Source of the DNA: Lautropia sp. | GTDB taxonomy: Bacteria; Pseudomonadota; Gammaproteobacteria; Burkholderiales; Burkholderiaceae_E | Assembly (NCBI GenBank): GCA_030527825.1 | Contig: JAUNAC010000001.1 | Span: forward strand, 868,001-932,000 | Reading direction: 5' to 3' | Length of the DNA: 64,000 nucleotides | Shown: positions 1-9,796 of the stretch, piece after piece | Position numbering within the stretch: position 1 is the first letter of the stretch | How the letters are laid out: each line of letters opens with the position of its first letter | The notes under the pieces: model-generated | What the model saw: the letters and a program-made list of their open reading frames with translations, nothing else | The model's database searches: none | Told to the model about the DNA's origin: nothing | Program-made: the position numbers and the translations under genes

Positions 1-930
1 GCCTCCTACTGAATCCAGGGCCTCTACAAGTGGTACGCCTGCAGCGAACATGGTGGACAGTGTACGCAACCATCGGGCGATGGTCGCTTTCCGGATCACG
101 GGGCCGAAGATGGGTACTTTCAGGAAGAGTCTGTCCATGAATGCCTGCATTTTGGGAGAGCGTCGCCATGCCTGCAAGAAGAAGTAAATTCCCAGTCCTA
201 GTGCGCCGAAGATGATGTACCAGTTTTTGACGAAATAGTCGGAAAGGGCCATCACAAACAAGGTGGGTGCCGGCAGATCTGCACCGAAACTTTCAAATAC
301 GCTTTTGAAAGCGGGTACGACAAACAGCATGATGACAGCAACAACCACGAAAGCTACGACCAATACTGCCGTAGGGTAGAAGAGGGCAGATTTGATTTTG
401 CCCTTGATGGCTTCCATTTTTTCCTTGTACATTGCCAGCCTGTCCAGCAGGTCGTCCAGAATACCTGCCTGCTCACCGGCGCCGACCAGGTTGCAGAAAA
501 GGTTATCGAAATAAAGCGGGTATTTTTTGAATGCCTGCGACAGTGACGTTCCGGTTTCGACATCCGCTTTGATGTCGGAGAACAGTTTTGCGACTGCGCC
601 GTTATCGGTGCCTTTGGCCACAATATCGAATGCCTGCAACAGTGGCACACCCGCTTTCATCATGGTGGCCAGCTGTCGGGTGAACAGGGTAATGTCCTTG
701 TCCTGGATCTTGCCGCGTGCAGCCTTGTGTCGCTGCTTCTTGATGCGCGTGACGATGATGCCCTGGCGCCGTAAGGTGTTGACGACGATAGTCTCGCCGC
801 TTGCCCGAGTCTCTCCGCGAAGTGTCTTGCCGGAACGATCTCTTCCTTCCCAGGAGAAGTTGAATTCCTTGACGCGTGGCTTTTCGTGGGATGCTGCCTT
901 GCCACCCGCTGTAATTGCCTTGGCTGCCAT
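1..930 (-). CDS. pilC: Type IV pilus inner-membrane platform protein PilC (3' end cut by window)
   Basis: The first 310 codons are visible; the rest lies beyond base 1. The protein is the polytopic inner-membrane platform on which the PilB ATPase acts during pilus assembly (family knowledge). Seen: an N-terminal soluble part followed by a T2SSF domain at about residues 95-220, with the family phrase TRQLATMMKAGVPL, then a hydrophobic segment around residues 200-225 and a second one near 250. The beginning of the second T2SSF repeat, ending LRTLSTMFAAGVPLVEAL, is also present. The ATG at 930 gives the usual N-terminus. It lies 79 bases after the pilB stop on the same strand, so the two probably form one transcript. 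PilD would be expected next, outside the window. Confidence 0.93.
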   Translation of the reverse strand, partial: MAAKAITAGGKAASHEKPRVKEFNFSWEGRDRSGKTLRGETRASGETIVVNTLRRQGIIVTRIKKQRHKAARGKIQDKDITLFTRQLATMMKAGVPLLQAFDIVAKGTDNGAVAKLFSDIKADVETGTSLSQAFKKYPLYFDNLFCNLVGAGEQAGILDDLLDRLAMYKEKMEAIKGKIKSALFYPTAVLVVAFVVVAVIMLFVVPAFKSVFESFGADLPAPTLFVMALSDYFVKNWYIIFGALGLGIYFFLQAWRRSPKMQAFMDRLFLKVPIFGPVIRKATIARWLRTLSTMFAAGVPLVEALDSVGG

Positions 931-1009
931 ATTAGTGGGTCACTCCAGTGTTTTGGACGTTTCTCAAAGGTCAATGTGGTGGTTGCCACAAGGGCAGCCA
1001 GATCGGACA

Positions 1010-2791
1010 TTATTCGTTGGTGACACCGAGGACTTCTTCAATCGTGGTCAAACCCTGTTTGACCTTGATCAACCCTGATGTGCGCAGATCATTGACTCCT
1101 TCGCGTTTTGCCTGGGCAGCGATTTCCATGGCATTGCCTGAGTTGAGGATGATGCGCTGAATTTCCTCGGTGATGGGCATGACCTGATAAATGCCGACCC
1201 GGCCCTTGTATCCGGAGCCATTGCAGCGTTCGCAACCGACTGCTTTGTACGGGCGCCAGCTGCCGTCCAGATCCTCTTCGGAAAATCCTGCAGCGAGCAA
1301 TGCATCGTCATCCAGATCGGTTGGCTGCTTGCATTGCGTGCAGAGACGCCTGGCCAGACGCTGTGCAGTGATGAGGATGATTGATGAGGCGATATTGAAT
1401 GGTGCAACGCCCATGTTCATCAACCGGGTCAGGGTGGTCGGGGCGTCATTGGTGTGCAGCGTGGACATGACCATGTGGCCAGTCTGGGCCGCCTTGATGG
1501 CAATGTCGGCGGTTTCGAGGTCTCGGATCTCACCCACCATGATGATGTCCGGGTCCTGACGAAGAAATGATTTCAACGCTGCGGCGAATGTCAGACCAGC
1601 TTTGTCATTGACGTTGACCTGGTTGATGCCCGGCAGGTTGATCTCGGCAGGATCTTCTGCGGTGGCAATATTGACACCGGGTTGATTGAGAATGTTCAAA
1701 CAGGTGTAGAGAGATACGGTTTTCCCGGATCCGGTTGGCCCTGTGACCAACACCATGCCGTAAGGGCGTGCGATGGCTTCGGTCAAGGCTTTTTTCTGTT
1801 CCGGGTCATACCCTAATGCGTCAATGCCCAATTTTGCCGAGGACGGATCGAGAATCCGCATCACGATCTTTTCGCCAAAGAGCGTGGGCAGCGTTGATAC
1901 CCGGAAGTCGATGGCGCGGTTGTTGGAGATGACCAGTTTCATCCGGCCGTCCTGAGGGACACGCTTTTCCGAAATATCAAGGCGAGAAATGACCTTAATG
2001 CGGGATGACAGCTTGTCTTTGATGACTAGGGGCGGTTGCGTAATTTCTCGCAGCTCACCGTCAATACGGAATCGAATTCGGTAGAACTTTTCATATGGTT
2101 CGAAGTGGATATCGGATGCCCCGCCCTGGATGGCATCCATCAGGACTTTCTGTAGGAATCGCACGATGGGGGCATCGTCGACATCTGCGTTGTCTTCCAG
2201 GGCCACAGCCCCTTCTGCAATGGCGGACTCTTCTTCTACATCGCCAATCAGGTCAGCCAGTTTGTCGGCGGTGCTTTGATCAAGGTTCTGGATCAGCTTA
2301 ACCAGTTTGGAGTGTTCGACCACAATCGGGTCGATGATGGCCTGCTGCTGGAACTTGACGCGCTCGATTGCCTGGTTGTCGGTTGGATCCGATAGCAGGA
2401 CGGCAAGCCGGTTACCACGTTTGATAAGTGGGATAACCCGCGTTTCTGCCAGTAATTTACGATCGATCTGATCCAGCGGCAGAGTGCTGAAATCAAGGCT
2501 TGCCAGGTCCATTAAAGGCATGCCAAAGGTTTCAGCGAGAAACGTTGCCAAGCGTAGAGGGCTCAGAATCTTGCTGTTGATGACGAGTTCATCAAGTAGA
2601 TTGCCGTTTTCGGTCGCGCGGGCCTTGGTCAGAGCCTCACGGGCCTGCTCCTGTGAGAGCAGCTTATGCTGAATCAATACCCGAGCAAGTCCTGGCAATG
2701 CAGTCGCTTCGTTTTTGTCGCTGCGATCGAATTTGGGTTGCGATGGGAGATTTGCAGACACGGCCGGCCTATCCTCTGGAATTACAAGCAT
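1010..2791 (-). CDS. pilB: Type IV pilus extension ATPase PilB (GspE family)
   Basis: Hexameric cytoplasmic ATPase that powers pilin polymerisation through PilC. Seen in order: an N-terminal T2SSE_N domain (from LPGLARVLIQHKLLSQEQA), the catalytic domain with Walker A GPTGSGKT, Walker B region DPDIIMVGEIRD, a His-box phrase STLHTNDAPTTLTRL, and a zinc-binding tetracysteine made of CTQC and CERC. The frame stays open up to a start at 3007, but the first 60-70 residues there do not resemble PilB. ATGs at 2818 and 2791 give the usual length (about 593-602 aa); I chose 2791. None has a strong ribosome binding site, so the exact start is uncertain. Confidence 0.93.
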   Translation of the reverse strand: MLVIPEDRPAVSANLPSQPKFDRSDKNEATALPGLARVLIQHKLLSQEQAREALTKARATENGNLLDELVINSKILSPLRLATFLAETFGMPLMDLASLDFSTLPLDQIDRKLLAETRVIPLIKRGNRLAVLLSDPTDNQAIERVKFQQQAIIDPIVVEHSKLVKLIQNLDQSTADKLADLIGDVEEESAIAEGAVALEDNADVDDAPIVRFLQKVLMDAIQGGASDIHFEPYEKFYRIRFRIDGELREITQPPLVIKDKLSSRIKVISRLDISEKRVPQDGRMKLVISNNRAIDFRVSTLPTLFGEKIVMRILDPSSAKLGIDALGYDPEQKKALTEAIARPYGMVLVTGPTGSGKTVSLYTCLNILNQPGVNIATAEDPAEINLPGINQVNVNDKAGLTFAAALKSFLRQDPDIIMVGEIRDLETADIAIKAAQTGHMVMSTLHTNDAPTTLTRLMNMGVAPFNIASSIILITAQRLARRLCTQCKQPTDLDDDALLAAGFSEEDLDGSWRPYKAVGCERCNGSGYKGRVGIYQVMPITEEIQRIILNSGNAMEIAAQAKREGVNDLRTSGLIKVKQGLTTIEEVLGVTNE

Positions 2792-3248
2792 GACAGGCAA
2801 TGTCCGTGCTGGAGGCATGGCCTGGTTCGTGAGTGTGCCGTGAGGGGCTGCTAATTGCATCAGCTGGCCTGGGGCGGGTCGCCTAACGGGCTGCAGGCTG
2901 CTACGAACGGCACATGGTGATGTCTTCGGTATAGTGAGCTGGGTATCTCTGACGTAACAGAGATGTGCAAGAACTTGATAGTGCCGCCATCGGGTCGTGT
3001 ATGCCATGCTGGACGGTGGTCGCGGGGGCAGTGTCCATCACCTGGAGGCATGTAGTCCTTTGGAACTAGTTCATTGGAACAGCTGTTTCTTCGTCCTCTG
3101 AAGAATGGTTTTGGGAATGTATAAACCCTATATTGACGAGATAGGAGCAACCCGGGATGGCCCGTTGTGCGGGTCATAGATGGAAGCCTGATTAGAGCAG
3201 GGCGGGTGAATATCTCCTATATATAAGAAGGATAAGGGATCACCGGTC

Positions 3249-4526
3249 ATGAACAACAAGATCCAGAGCAGCGCGGTTTCGCCAGGTGCCTATTCGGTGC
3301 TGGCAGCTAGCACATTTGCATTTACCGCGTGTTTTGCGGCTTGGATGATGTTTGCAGTATTGGGCATCCCTATCAAGGCACAGCTTGGACTCAATGAGAC
3401 CCAGTTTGGGCTGCTGACCGCAATGCCGGTTTTAACTGGGTCTTTGGTCAGAGTGCCGTTGGGTATATGGACTGATCGTTTTGGCGGGCGGGTGGTGCTA
3501 TTTTTTCTCATACTGGCAACGGTGCCTGCCATATGGCTTATGGCCTACGCTAAAGAATATTGGCAGTTTCTAGTGCTTTCGCTGTTCGTTGGACTTGCTG
3601 GCGGGTCATTTTCCGTTGGAACACCCTATGTAGCACGTTGGTTTCCTAAAGACCGCCAAGGTTTTGCTATGGGCGTGTTTGGTGCCGGAAATTCCGGCTC
3701 AGCCATGACTAAGTTTATTGCTCCTCCGTTGATGGCTGCGGCAGGAGGGGCGTGGACAGTTGTTCCTAAAGTCTATGCCTTGGGGATGCTTGCGACTGCA
3801 TTGATTTTCTGGTGCTTTTCTCGTACTGATCCGGCGCATAGTGTTCGCGCGTCTATATCGCTCAAACAACAACTGCAGGTATTGCGAAACCCGAGGGTTT
3901 GGAGGTATTGCCAATATTATTCGGTGGTTTTTGGAGGTTATGTTGCCTTGGCACTATGGCTGACGAAATATTATATCAATGAGTTTGGTTTCAGCATTCA
4001 GCTTGCGGCCTTTCTGGCTGCTTGTTTTTCACTGCCCGGTGGAGTACTCAGGGCCATTGGTGGATGGATATCAGATCGGGCGGGTGCGTACAAAACGACC
4101 TGGTATGTGCTTTGGATTATGTGGTTGTGCTTCTTTTTTCTAAGTTACCCGCAAACTGATTTCATCATCAGTACAGTGAATGGTCCTGTCAGTTTCCACC
4201 TCGGGTCCAATCCATGGGTGTTTACCGCATTGTTGTTTTTGATGGGGATAGCAACTGCCATTGGTAAAGCATCTGTTTTCAAATTCATATCAGATGACTT
4301 TACAGACAATATTGGTGCTGTATCCGGCATTGTTGGGTTGGCAGGTGGATTGGGTGGATTTTTATTGCCCGTTTTGTTCGGGCTGGTATTTGATCTTACA
4401 GGTGTTCGTTCAAGCTGTTTCATGCTGCTGTTTGGAGCAGTGTCTGTAAGCCTGATATGCCTGCATTTTAGTCGTTTCAGCCAGGTGAGAGAGCCTCCGC
4501 CTGCAAATGATTATGACAAAAAATAG
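3249..4526 (+). CDS. narK1: Nitrate/nitrite MFS transporter, NarK1 type
   Basis: A 425-residue major facilitator with about twelve membrane segments. The nitrate/nitrite porter phrases are present: RVPLGIWTDRFGGR between helices 2 and 3, a nitrate-signature-like stretch GAGNSGSAMTKFIAPP near residue 150 and a second glycine-rich one, GIVGLAGGLGGFLLP, near 370. In two-transporter nar loci the first, shorter protein is usually the proton-coupled nitrate importer (type I); that role is inferred here. The start has AAGGATAAGGG upstream. It opens the nar block and is followed after 58 bases by a second, diverged NarK, so the two are separate genes and not the NarK1-NarK2 fusion known in some bacteria. 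Confidence 0.92.
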   Translation: MNNKIQSSAVSPGAYSVLAASTFAFTACFAAWMMFAVLGIPIKAQLGLNETQFGLLTAMPVLTGSLVRVPLGIWTDRFGGRVVLFFLILATVPAIWLMAYAKEYWQFLVLSLFVGLAGGSFSVGTPYVARWFPKDRQGFAMGVFGAGNSGSAMTKFIAPPLMAAAGGAWTVVPKVYALGMLATALIFWCFSRTDPAHSVRASISLKQQLQVLRNPRVWRYCQYYSVVFGGYVALALWLTKYYINEFGFSIQLAAFLAACFSLPGGVLRAIGGWISDRAGAYKTTWYVLWIMWLCFFFLSYPQTDFIISTVNGPVSFHLGSNPWVFTALLFLMGIATAIGKASVFKFISDDFTDNIGAVSGIVGLAGGLGGFLLPVLFGLVFDLTGVRSSCFMLLFGAVSVSLICLHFSRFSQVREPPPANDYDKK

Positions 4527-4584
4527 ATCGACTTCATGGATCTATGCCGACAAGATATGAGAATTACGAAGCAAGGAATTAATT

Positions 4585-5997
4585 ATGTCAGAAGCCGTTC
4601 GTGACAGAGCATCAGCTGGATATGTGCTGAAGCAGTGGGATCCGGAAAACGACATTTTCTGGGAAACGACGGGAGCGCGTGTTGCGCAGCGCAATCTCTG
4701 GATATCTATTGTTGCGCTGGTAGTGGCGTTTTGCGTTTGGGTACTGTGGAGCGTGGTGGCAGTCAACCTGGATAAGGTTGGGTTCAAATTTTCCAGAAAC
4801 CAGTTGTTTTGGCTGACAGCGCTTCCTGCCTTGTCGGGTGCGACGCTTCGGGTGTTTTATAGCTTTATGGTGCCAATTTTTGGCGGCAGAAAATGGACGG
4901 TGATTTCCACCCTGAGTTTGCTGCTTCCAGCCCTCGGCATGGGGTTCGCGTTAAGGGATAACACAACCAGCTATGGAACGCTGTTGATTTTGTCATTGCT
5001 TTGTGGCCTGGGGGGAGGGAATTTCAGCTCCAGTATGGCCAATATCAGTTTTTTCTTTCCAAAGTCCAGGAAAGGAACCGCAACTGGGCTGAACGCTGGC
5101 ATTGGCAATCTTGGGGTGAGTCTTGCGCAGTTCATTGTGCCATTGGTGATTTCCAGTGCAATGCTCGGTGGTGTGACGGGAGATGGAATCAGCATTACCG
5201 TGAATGGCGCGGCTCAGACTCTGTGGTTGCAGAATGCGAGTTTTGTTTGGGTCCCGTTCATTCTGATGGCTGCGGTGCTGGCATGGTTTGGAATGAATGA
5301 TATTGCGGATGCTCGTGCGTCATTTCGCGACCAGGCAGTTATTTTTCGTCGCAAACACAATTGGCTGATGTGCTGGCTTTATGTGGGCACTTTTGGATCA
5401 TTCATAGGATTTTCTGCCGGGCTTGCCCTTCTGACGAAATCCCAGTTTCCGGGTGTGGACCCGACTAAATATGCTTTTCTTGGTCCGTTGGTTGGCGCGT
5501 TGACCCGACCACTGGGAGGATGGATTTCGGATCGCCTGAAGGCCGGGGCGGCAGTGACGCTATATACCTTCCTGTTGATGTCGGTGGCGATTTTTGGCGT
5601 GCTATTCACGCTTCCGTCGGCTGATGGCGGAGGCAGTTTCCCTGCATTTCTGGGTATGTTTATGCTGCTTTTTGCTTTGTCAGGTATTGGGAACGGTTCC
5701 ACGTTTAGGATGATTCCCATGATATTTCTGACGGCTAGTGTGCAGGCCGCCGGAAATTCGCCGGAAGCCAGGCGGGATGCGATTGTACAGGGTAACAAGG
5801 AGGCATCTGCTGTGCTGGGTTTCAGTGGGGCGGTGGGGGCTTATGGTGGATTTTTCATTCCTAAAATGTTTGGTTCGTCGCTTGAGCTAACAGGATCTGT
5901 GAATATGGCTTTTTATATATTCATCGGCTTCTATTTAAGCTGCATGTTCGTGACTTGGTGGTTCTATGCCCGAAAAGGTGCACGTACGCCCTGTTGA
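4585..5997 (+). CDS. narK2: Nitrate/nitrite antiporter, NarK2 type
   Basis: A 470-residue MFS protein with a longer N-terminus than NarK1 (KQWDPENDIFWETTGARVA), typical of the NarK/NarU type II branch that exchanges nitrate for nitrite. Seen: RNQLFWLTALPALSGATLR in the first helix hairpin, LCGLGGGNFSSSMANISFFFPK, and the signature-like GLNAGIGNLGVSLAQF near residue 170, with GFSGAVGAYGGFFIPK as its C-terminal counterpart. The ATG at 4585 has AAGGA eight bases upstream. It ends 61 bases before narG. Together with narK1 it gives import and nitrite export capacity to the membrane nitrate reductase that follows. Confidence 0.93.
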   Translation: MSEAVRDRASAGYVLKQWDPENDIFWETTGARVAQRNLWISIVALVVAFCVWVLWSVVAVNLDKVGFKFSRNQLFWLTALPALSGATLRVFYSFMVPIFGGRKWTVISTLSLLLPALGMGFALRDNTTSYGTLLILSLLCGLGGGNFSSSMANISFFFPKSRKGTATGLNAGIGNLGVSLAQFIVPLVISSAMLGGVTGDGISITVNGAAQTLWLQNASFVWVPFILMAAVLAWFGMNDIADARASFRDQAVIFRRKHNWLMCWLYVGTFGSFIGFSAGLALLTKSQFPGVDPTKYAFLGPLVGALTRPLGGWISDRLKAGAAVTLYTFLLMSVAIFGVLFTLPSADGGGSFPAFLGMFMLLFALSGIGNGSTFRMIPMIFLTASVQAAGNSPEARRDAIVQGNKEASAVLGFSGAVGAYGGFFIPKMFGSSLELTGSVNMAFYIFIGFYLSCMFVTWWFYARKGARTPC

Positions 5998-6058
5998 ATG
6001 GTTGTTTGACTGGCGGGCCGATTGCCTATTTTCTGATTTCTGATCAAAGGTATCAAAG

Positions 6059-9000
6059 ATGAGTCACTTTCTGGATCGGTTGAAGTTTCTTTCTCGTGTT
6101 CGATCGTCTTTTTCTGAAGGCTATGGTGCGGTTGTGAAAGAGGATCGTACGTGGGAAAACGCCTATCGTTCCCGATGGCAGCATGACAAGATTGCGCGTT
6201 CAACCCATGGGGTGAACTGTACCGGTTCCTGTAGTTGGAAAATTTATGTAAAAGGTGGTTTGATTACCTGGGAAACGCAGCAAACAGATTATCCCCGTAC
6301 ACGACCTGATTTACCCAATCACGAGCCACGCGGGTGTCCCCGCGGCGCTTCCTACAGCTGGTATGTGTACTCTGCTCAACGAGTCAAGCACCCAATGATT
6401 CGGGGAGAGTTGATGCAGATGTGGCGGGAGGCGCGCAAAACAAAGGATCCCATTAGCGCCTGGGAGGCGATCAGTCAGGACCCTGTGAAATCGGCACGGT
6501 ATAAAAGTGTGCGCGGGTTGGGAGGGTTTGTGCGAGCTGATTGGGAGACAGCGACAGAGATTATCGCAGCTGCGAACGCATTCACTATCAAGAAATTTGG
6601 TCCCGACAGGGTGGTGGGATTTTCTCCTATTCCGGCGATGTCGATGATCAGTTATGCATCTGGTGCCAGGTATCTGAGCCTGATCGGTGGTGTCTGTCTG
6701 AGTTTTTACGATTGGTATTGCGATTTGCCACCCTCCAGCCCTCAGGTATGGGGGGAACAGACTGATGTTCCTGAGTCTGCCGACTGGTATAACGCTGGTT
6801 ACCTGGTGGTTTGGGGTTCTAATGTTCCGATGACGAGAACTCCTGATGCGCATTTTTATACTGAAGTGCGTTACAAGGGAACAAAGACGGTGGCTGTATC
6901 GTCAGATTACGGCGAGATGGTGAAATTCAGCGACATATGGCTGGCGCCACGACAAGGTACCGATGCTGCATTGGCCCTAGCGATGGGACATGTGGTACTG
7001 ACAGAGTTCCATCGCGATAACCCTTCTCAGTACTTTACGGAATATCTGCGTCAGTATACGGACATGCCGATGCTGGTGACCCTCAAGCACCACGATGGCA
7101 AGCTGATTCCTGATTATTTTTTGCGTGCGTCTCATTTGCCGGACGGTCTGCATGAAATAAACAACCCAGACTGGAAAACAGTCGCTGTGGATGGATTTTC
7201 CGGTGACCTTGTTGCACCGAATGGCAGCATCGGTTTTCGATGGGGGGAGGGGCAAGCTGATACAGGAAAGGTTGGGCGTTGGAACCTTGAGCTGCGCGAT
7301 GGAGGCAGCGGAAAAGACATCAGCCCGGTACTGAGTCTGAAAGGGATCCATGATGAAGTACAGGCAGTCCATTTCAACTATTTCGGGGGAGAAAAGGACG
7401 ATTTGTTAGCGCGAAACGTCCCAGTCAAACGGGTGACGCTAGCCGATGGTTCAGAGGTGCTGGTGGCAACGGTTTATGACTTGCAAATGGCGAACTATGG
7501 GGTCGATCAAGGACTGGGGGGCGACAATGTCGCGAAGTCCTATGATGATGATATTCCCTGTACACCGGCATGGCAGGCCAAGCATACCGGCGTGCGACCT
7601 GAGCTGGTGATCCAGGTGGCTAGAGAGTTTGCCCAGAATGCGCACGATACGCGTGGACGAAGTATGGTGATTGTCGGCGCAGGACTGAACCATTGGTTTC
7701 ATACCGACATGTCCTATCGAGGCATCATCAATCTACTGATGATGTGCGGATGCATTGGGCAGAGCGGGGGAGGGTGGTCACATTACGTGGGACAGGAAAA
7801 ATTGCGTCCGCAGTTCGGTTGGGCCCCGCTGGCTTTTGGGCTTGATTGGTCTAGGCCGCCACGGCAGATGAATGGTACGAGTTTTTTCTATGCGCATACG
7901 GGCCAATACCGTCATGAACAGTTGAAAGTCGAGGAAATTCTTTCCGCTACTGCGGATAAAAAACACCTTGAGCCGCTTGCCTTGATTGATTTCAATGCGA
8001 AGGCAGAGCGCATGGGATGGCTGCCATCGGCCCCGCAACTGGAAAACAACCCGTTGGATATTGTCGATGCCGCCGAACAGGCGGGCCAGAGTCCGGTCGA
8101 CTATCTGGTGGGCGGATTGAAGGATGGGACACAGCGAATGAGCTGTGATGATCCGGAAAATCCAAAAAACTTTCCCCGTAATATGTTTGTCTGGCGCTCT
8201 AATATATTGGGTTCCAGTGGCAAGGGACATGAGTATTTTCTGAAGTATCTGCTCGGTACGCAGAATGCGGTATTTTGTGATGGACAGGGCACCGTGCGGC
8301 CGACTGAGGTGCACACACCGGATCAGATGCCCGAACAGGGGAAGCTGGATCTGGTCACAGTACTGGATTTCCGGATGAGTACAACGTGTCTGTATGGTGA
8401 CATCGTATTGCCGACAGCGACTTGGTATGAGAAGGATGATCTCAATACCTCGGATATGCATCCGTTCATTCATCCCCTATCGGAGGCCGTTACTCCACTT
8501 TGGGAAAGTAAAACGGATTGGGAGATCTACAAACTTATTGCCAAGCGTTTCAGCGAGATAGGTGGTCCCTATCTGGGGACTCGCAAGGACATCGTATTGC
8601 AGCCTTTGATGCATGACACTCCGGGTGAGTTGGGGCAACCGTTTGAGCCGCGCGACTGGAAACATGGTGAATGTGATCTGATTCCAGGCAAGACGGCGCC
8701 TAATATGGTTGTGGTGGAGCGCAACTATCGGGAAATTTTTCAGAAATACACATCGGTCGGCCCTTTACTGGACAGATTGGGGAATGGGGGAAAAGGGATC
8801 AACTGGAATACCGAGCACGAAATTCATGAGCTTCAAGATTTCAACAAGGTTGTGCATGAAAAAGGTGTGAGTCAAGGTCGGCCCCGGCTGGATACGGCGA
8901 TTGATGCTGCAGAGATGATCTTGACGTTGGCCCCAGAAACGAATGGTCATGTGGCAGTTAAGGCTTGGGAGGCCTTGGGCCAAATTACGGGTCGCGATCA

Positions 9001-9796
9001 TACCCATCTGGCTATGGGTCGCGAGCACGACAAAATTCATTTCCGGGATATTCAGGCGCAACCTCGGAAAATCATTTCTGCACCCACGTGGTCTGGCCTT
9101 GAGTCGGAAGAGGTCAGTTACAACGCAGGCTATACCAATGTGCATGAATTGATTCCCTGGAGGACATTGACTGGTCGTCAGCAGTTTTATCAGGATCACC
9201 GCTGGATGTTGGATTTTGGGGAAGGCTTCTGTGTGTACAGACCGGCAATCGACACGAAATCGATCAGCAGCATGCTGGGCGCACGACCGAACGGCAATCC
9301 AGAGATTGCGCTCAATTTTCTGACACCTCATCAAAAATGGGGTATCCACAGCACCTATTCAGACAATCTGCGGATGCTGTCACTGAGCCGTGGTGGGCCG
9401 CATGTCTGGATTTCCGAGGATGATGCCAAGCGCGCAGATTTAGTGGACAACGACTGGATAGAAGTATTTAACACCAATGGAGTGATTGCCTGCCGTGTCA
9501 TCGTCAGTCAGCGTATTCCTCGTGGCATGTGCGTGATGTATCACGCACAGGAAAAGATCGTCAATACGCCCGGCTCGGAAATGAGTGGAAAGCGCGGAGG
9601 AATCCACAATTCAGTAACACGTACCGTTCTTAAGCCAACACACATGATCGGTGGCTATGCGCAGCTTGCATATGGCTTTAATTACTACGGAACGATCGGC
9701 AGTAATCGAGATGAATTTGTGTTGCTGCGCAAGATGTCGAAAGTCGATTGGATGGATGAACCAGTAGTGGAATCTGCACAGGGAGATGCCCGATGA
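6059..9796 (+). CDS. narG: Respiratory nitrate reductase alpha subunit NarG
   Basis: Catalytic molybdenum subunit (nitrate to nitrite) of the cytoplasm-facing, membrane-anchored NarGHI complex. It has 1245 residues, close to the 1247 of E. coli. Seen: the N-terminal FS0 iron-sulfur ligands HGVNCTGSCSW with GCPRG further on (one His and three Cys), and the molybdenum-site stretch YDWYCDLPPSSPQVWGEQTD carrying the ligand Asp. The N-terminus has no twin-arginine signal, consistent with NarG. AAAGG precedes the ATG by eight bases. The last codons overlap narH by four bases (ATGA), so translation is coupled. Function depends on molybdenum cofactor, which fits the mod genes 7 kb downstream. Confidence 0.98.
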   Translation: MSHFLDRLKFLSRVRSSFSEGYGAVVKEDRTWENAYRSRWQHDKIARSTHGVNCTGSCSWKIYVKGGLITWETQQTDYPRTRPDLPNHEPRGCPRGASYSWYVYSAQRVKHPMIRGELMQMWREARKTKDPISAWEAISQDPVKSARYKSVRGLGGFVRADWETATEIIAAANAFTIKKFGPDRVVGFSPIPAMSMISYASGARYLSLIGGVCLSFYDWYCDLPPSSPQVWGEQTDVPESADWYNAGYLVVWGSNVPMTRTPDAHFYTEVRYKGTKTVAVSSDYGEMVKFSDIWLAPRQGTDAALALAMGHVVLTEFHRDNPSQYFTEYLRQYTDMPMLVTLKHHDGKLIPDYFLRASHLPDGLHEINNPDWKTVAVDGFSGDLVAPNGSIGFRWGEGQADTGKVGRWNLELRDGGSGKDISPVLSLKGIHDEVQAVHFNYFGGEKDDLLARNVPVKRVTLADGSEVLVATVYDLQMANYGVDQGLGGDNVAKSYDDDIPCTPAWQAKHTGVRPELVIQVAREFAQNAHDTRGRSMVIVGAGLNHWFHTDMSYRGIINLLMMCGCIGQSGGGWSHYVGQEKLRPQFGWAPLAFGLDWSRPPRQMNGTSFFYAHTGQYRHEQLKVEEILSATADKKHLEPLALIDFNAKAERMGWLPSAPQLENNPLDIVDAAEQAGQSPVDYLVGGLKDGTQRMSCDDPENPKNFPRNMFVWRSNILGSSGKGHEYFLKYLLGTQNAVFCDGQGTVRPTEVHTPDQMPEQGKLDLVTVLDFRMSTTCLYGDIVLPTATWYEKDDLNTSDMHPFIHPLSEAVTPLWESKTDWEIYKLIAKRFSEIGGPYLGTRKDIVLQPLMHDTPGELGQPFEPRDWKHGECDLIPGKTAPNMVVVERNYREIFQKYTSVGPLLDRLGNGGKGINWNTEHEIHELQDFNKVVHEKGVSQGRPRLDTAIDAAEMILTLAPETNGHVAVKAWEALGQITGRDHTHLAMGREHDKIHFRDIQAQPRKIISAPTWSGLESEEVSYNAGYTNVHELIPWRTLTGRQQFYQDHRWMLDFGEGFCVYRPAIDTKSISSMLGARPNGNPEIALNFLTPHQKWGIHSTYSDNLRMLSLSRGGPHVWISEDDAKRADLVDNDWIEVFNTNGVIACRVIVSQRIPRGMCVMYHAQEKIVNTPGSEMSGKRGGIHNSVTRTVLKPTHMIGGYAQLAYGFNYYGTIGSNRDEFVLLRKMSKVDWMDEPVVESAQGDAR

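Noticed and set aside
3133-3146. FNR-like site TTGAC-GAGA-TAGGA upstream of narK1
   Set aside because: Only the left half resembles the consensus; the right half matches at no useful positions, so it cannot be told from chance.
3249-5997. NarK1-NarK2 fusion protein
   Set aside because: A stop at 4524-4526, a 58-base gap and a separate ribosome binding site show two distinct genes.
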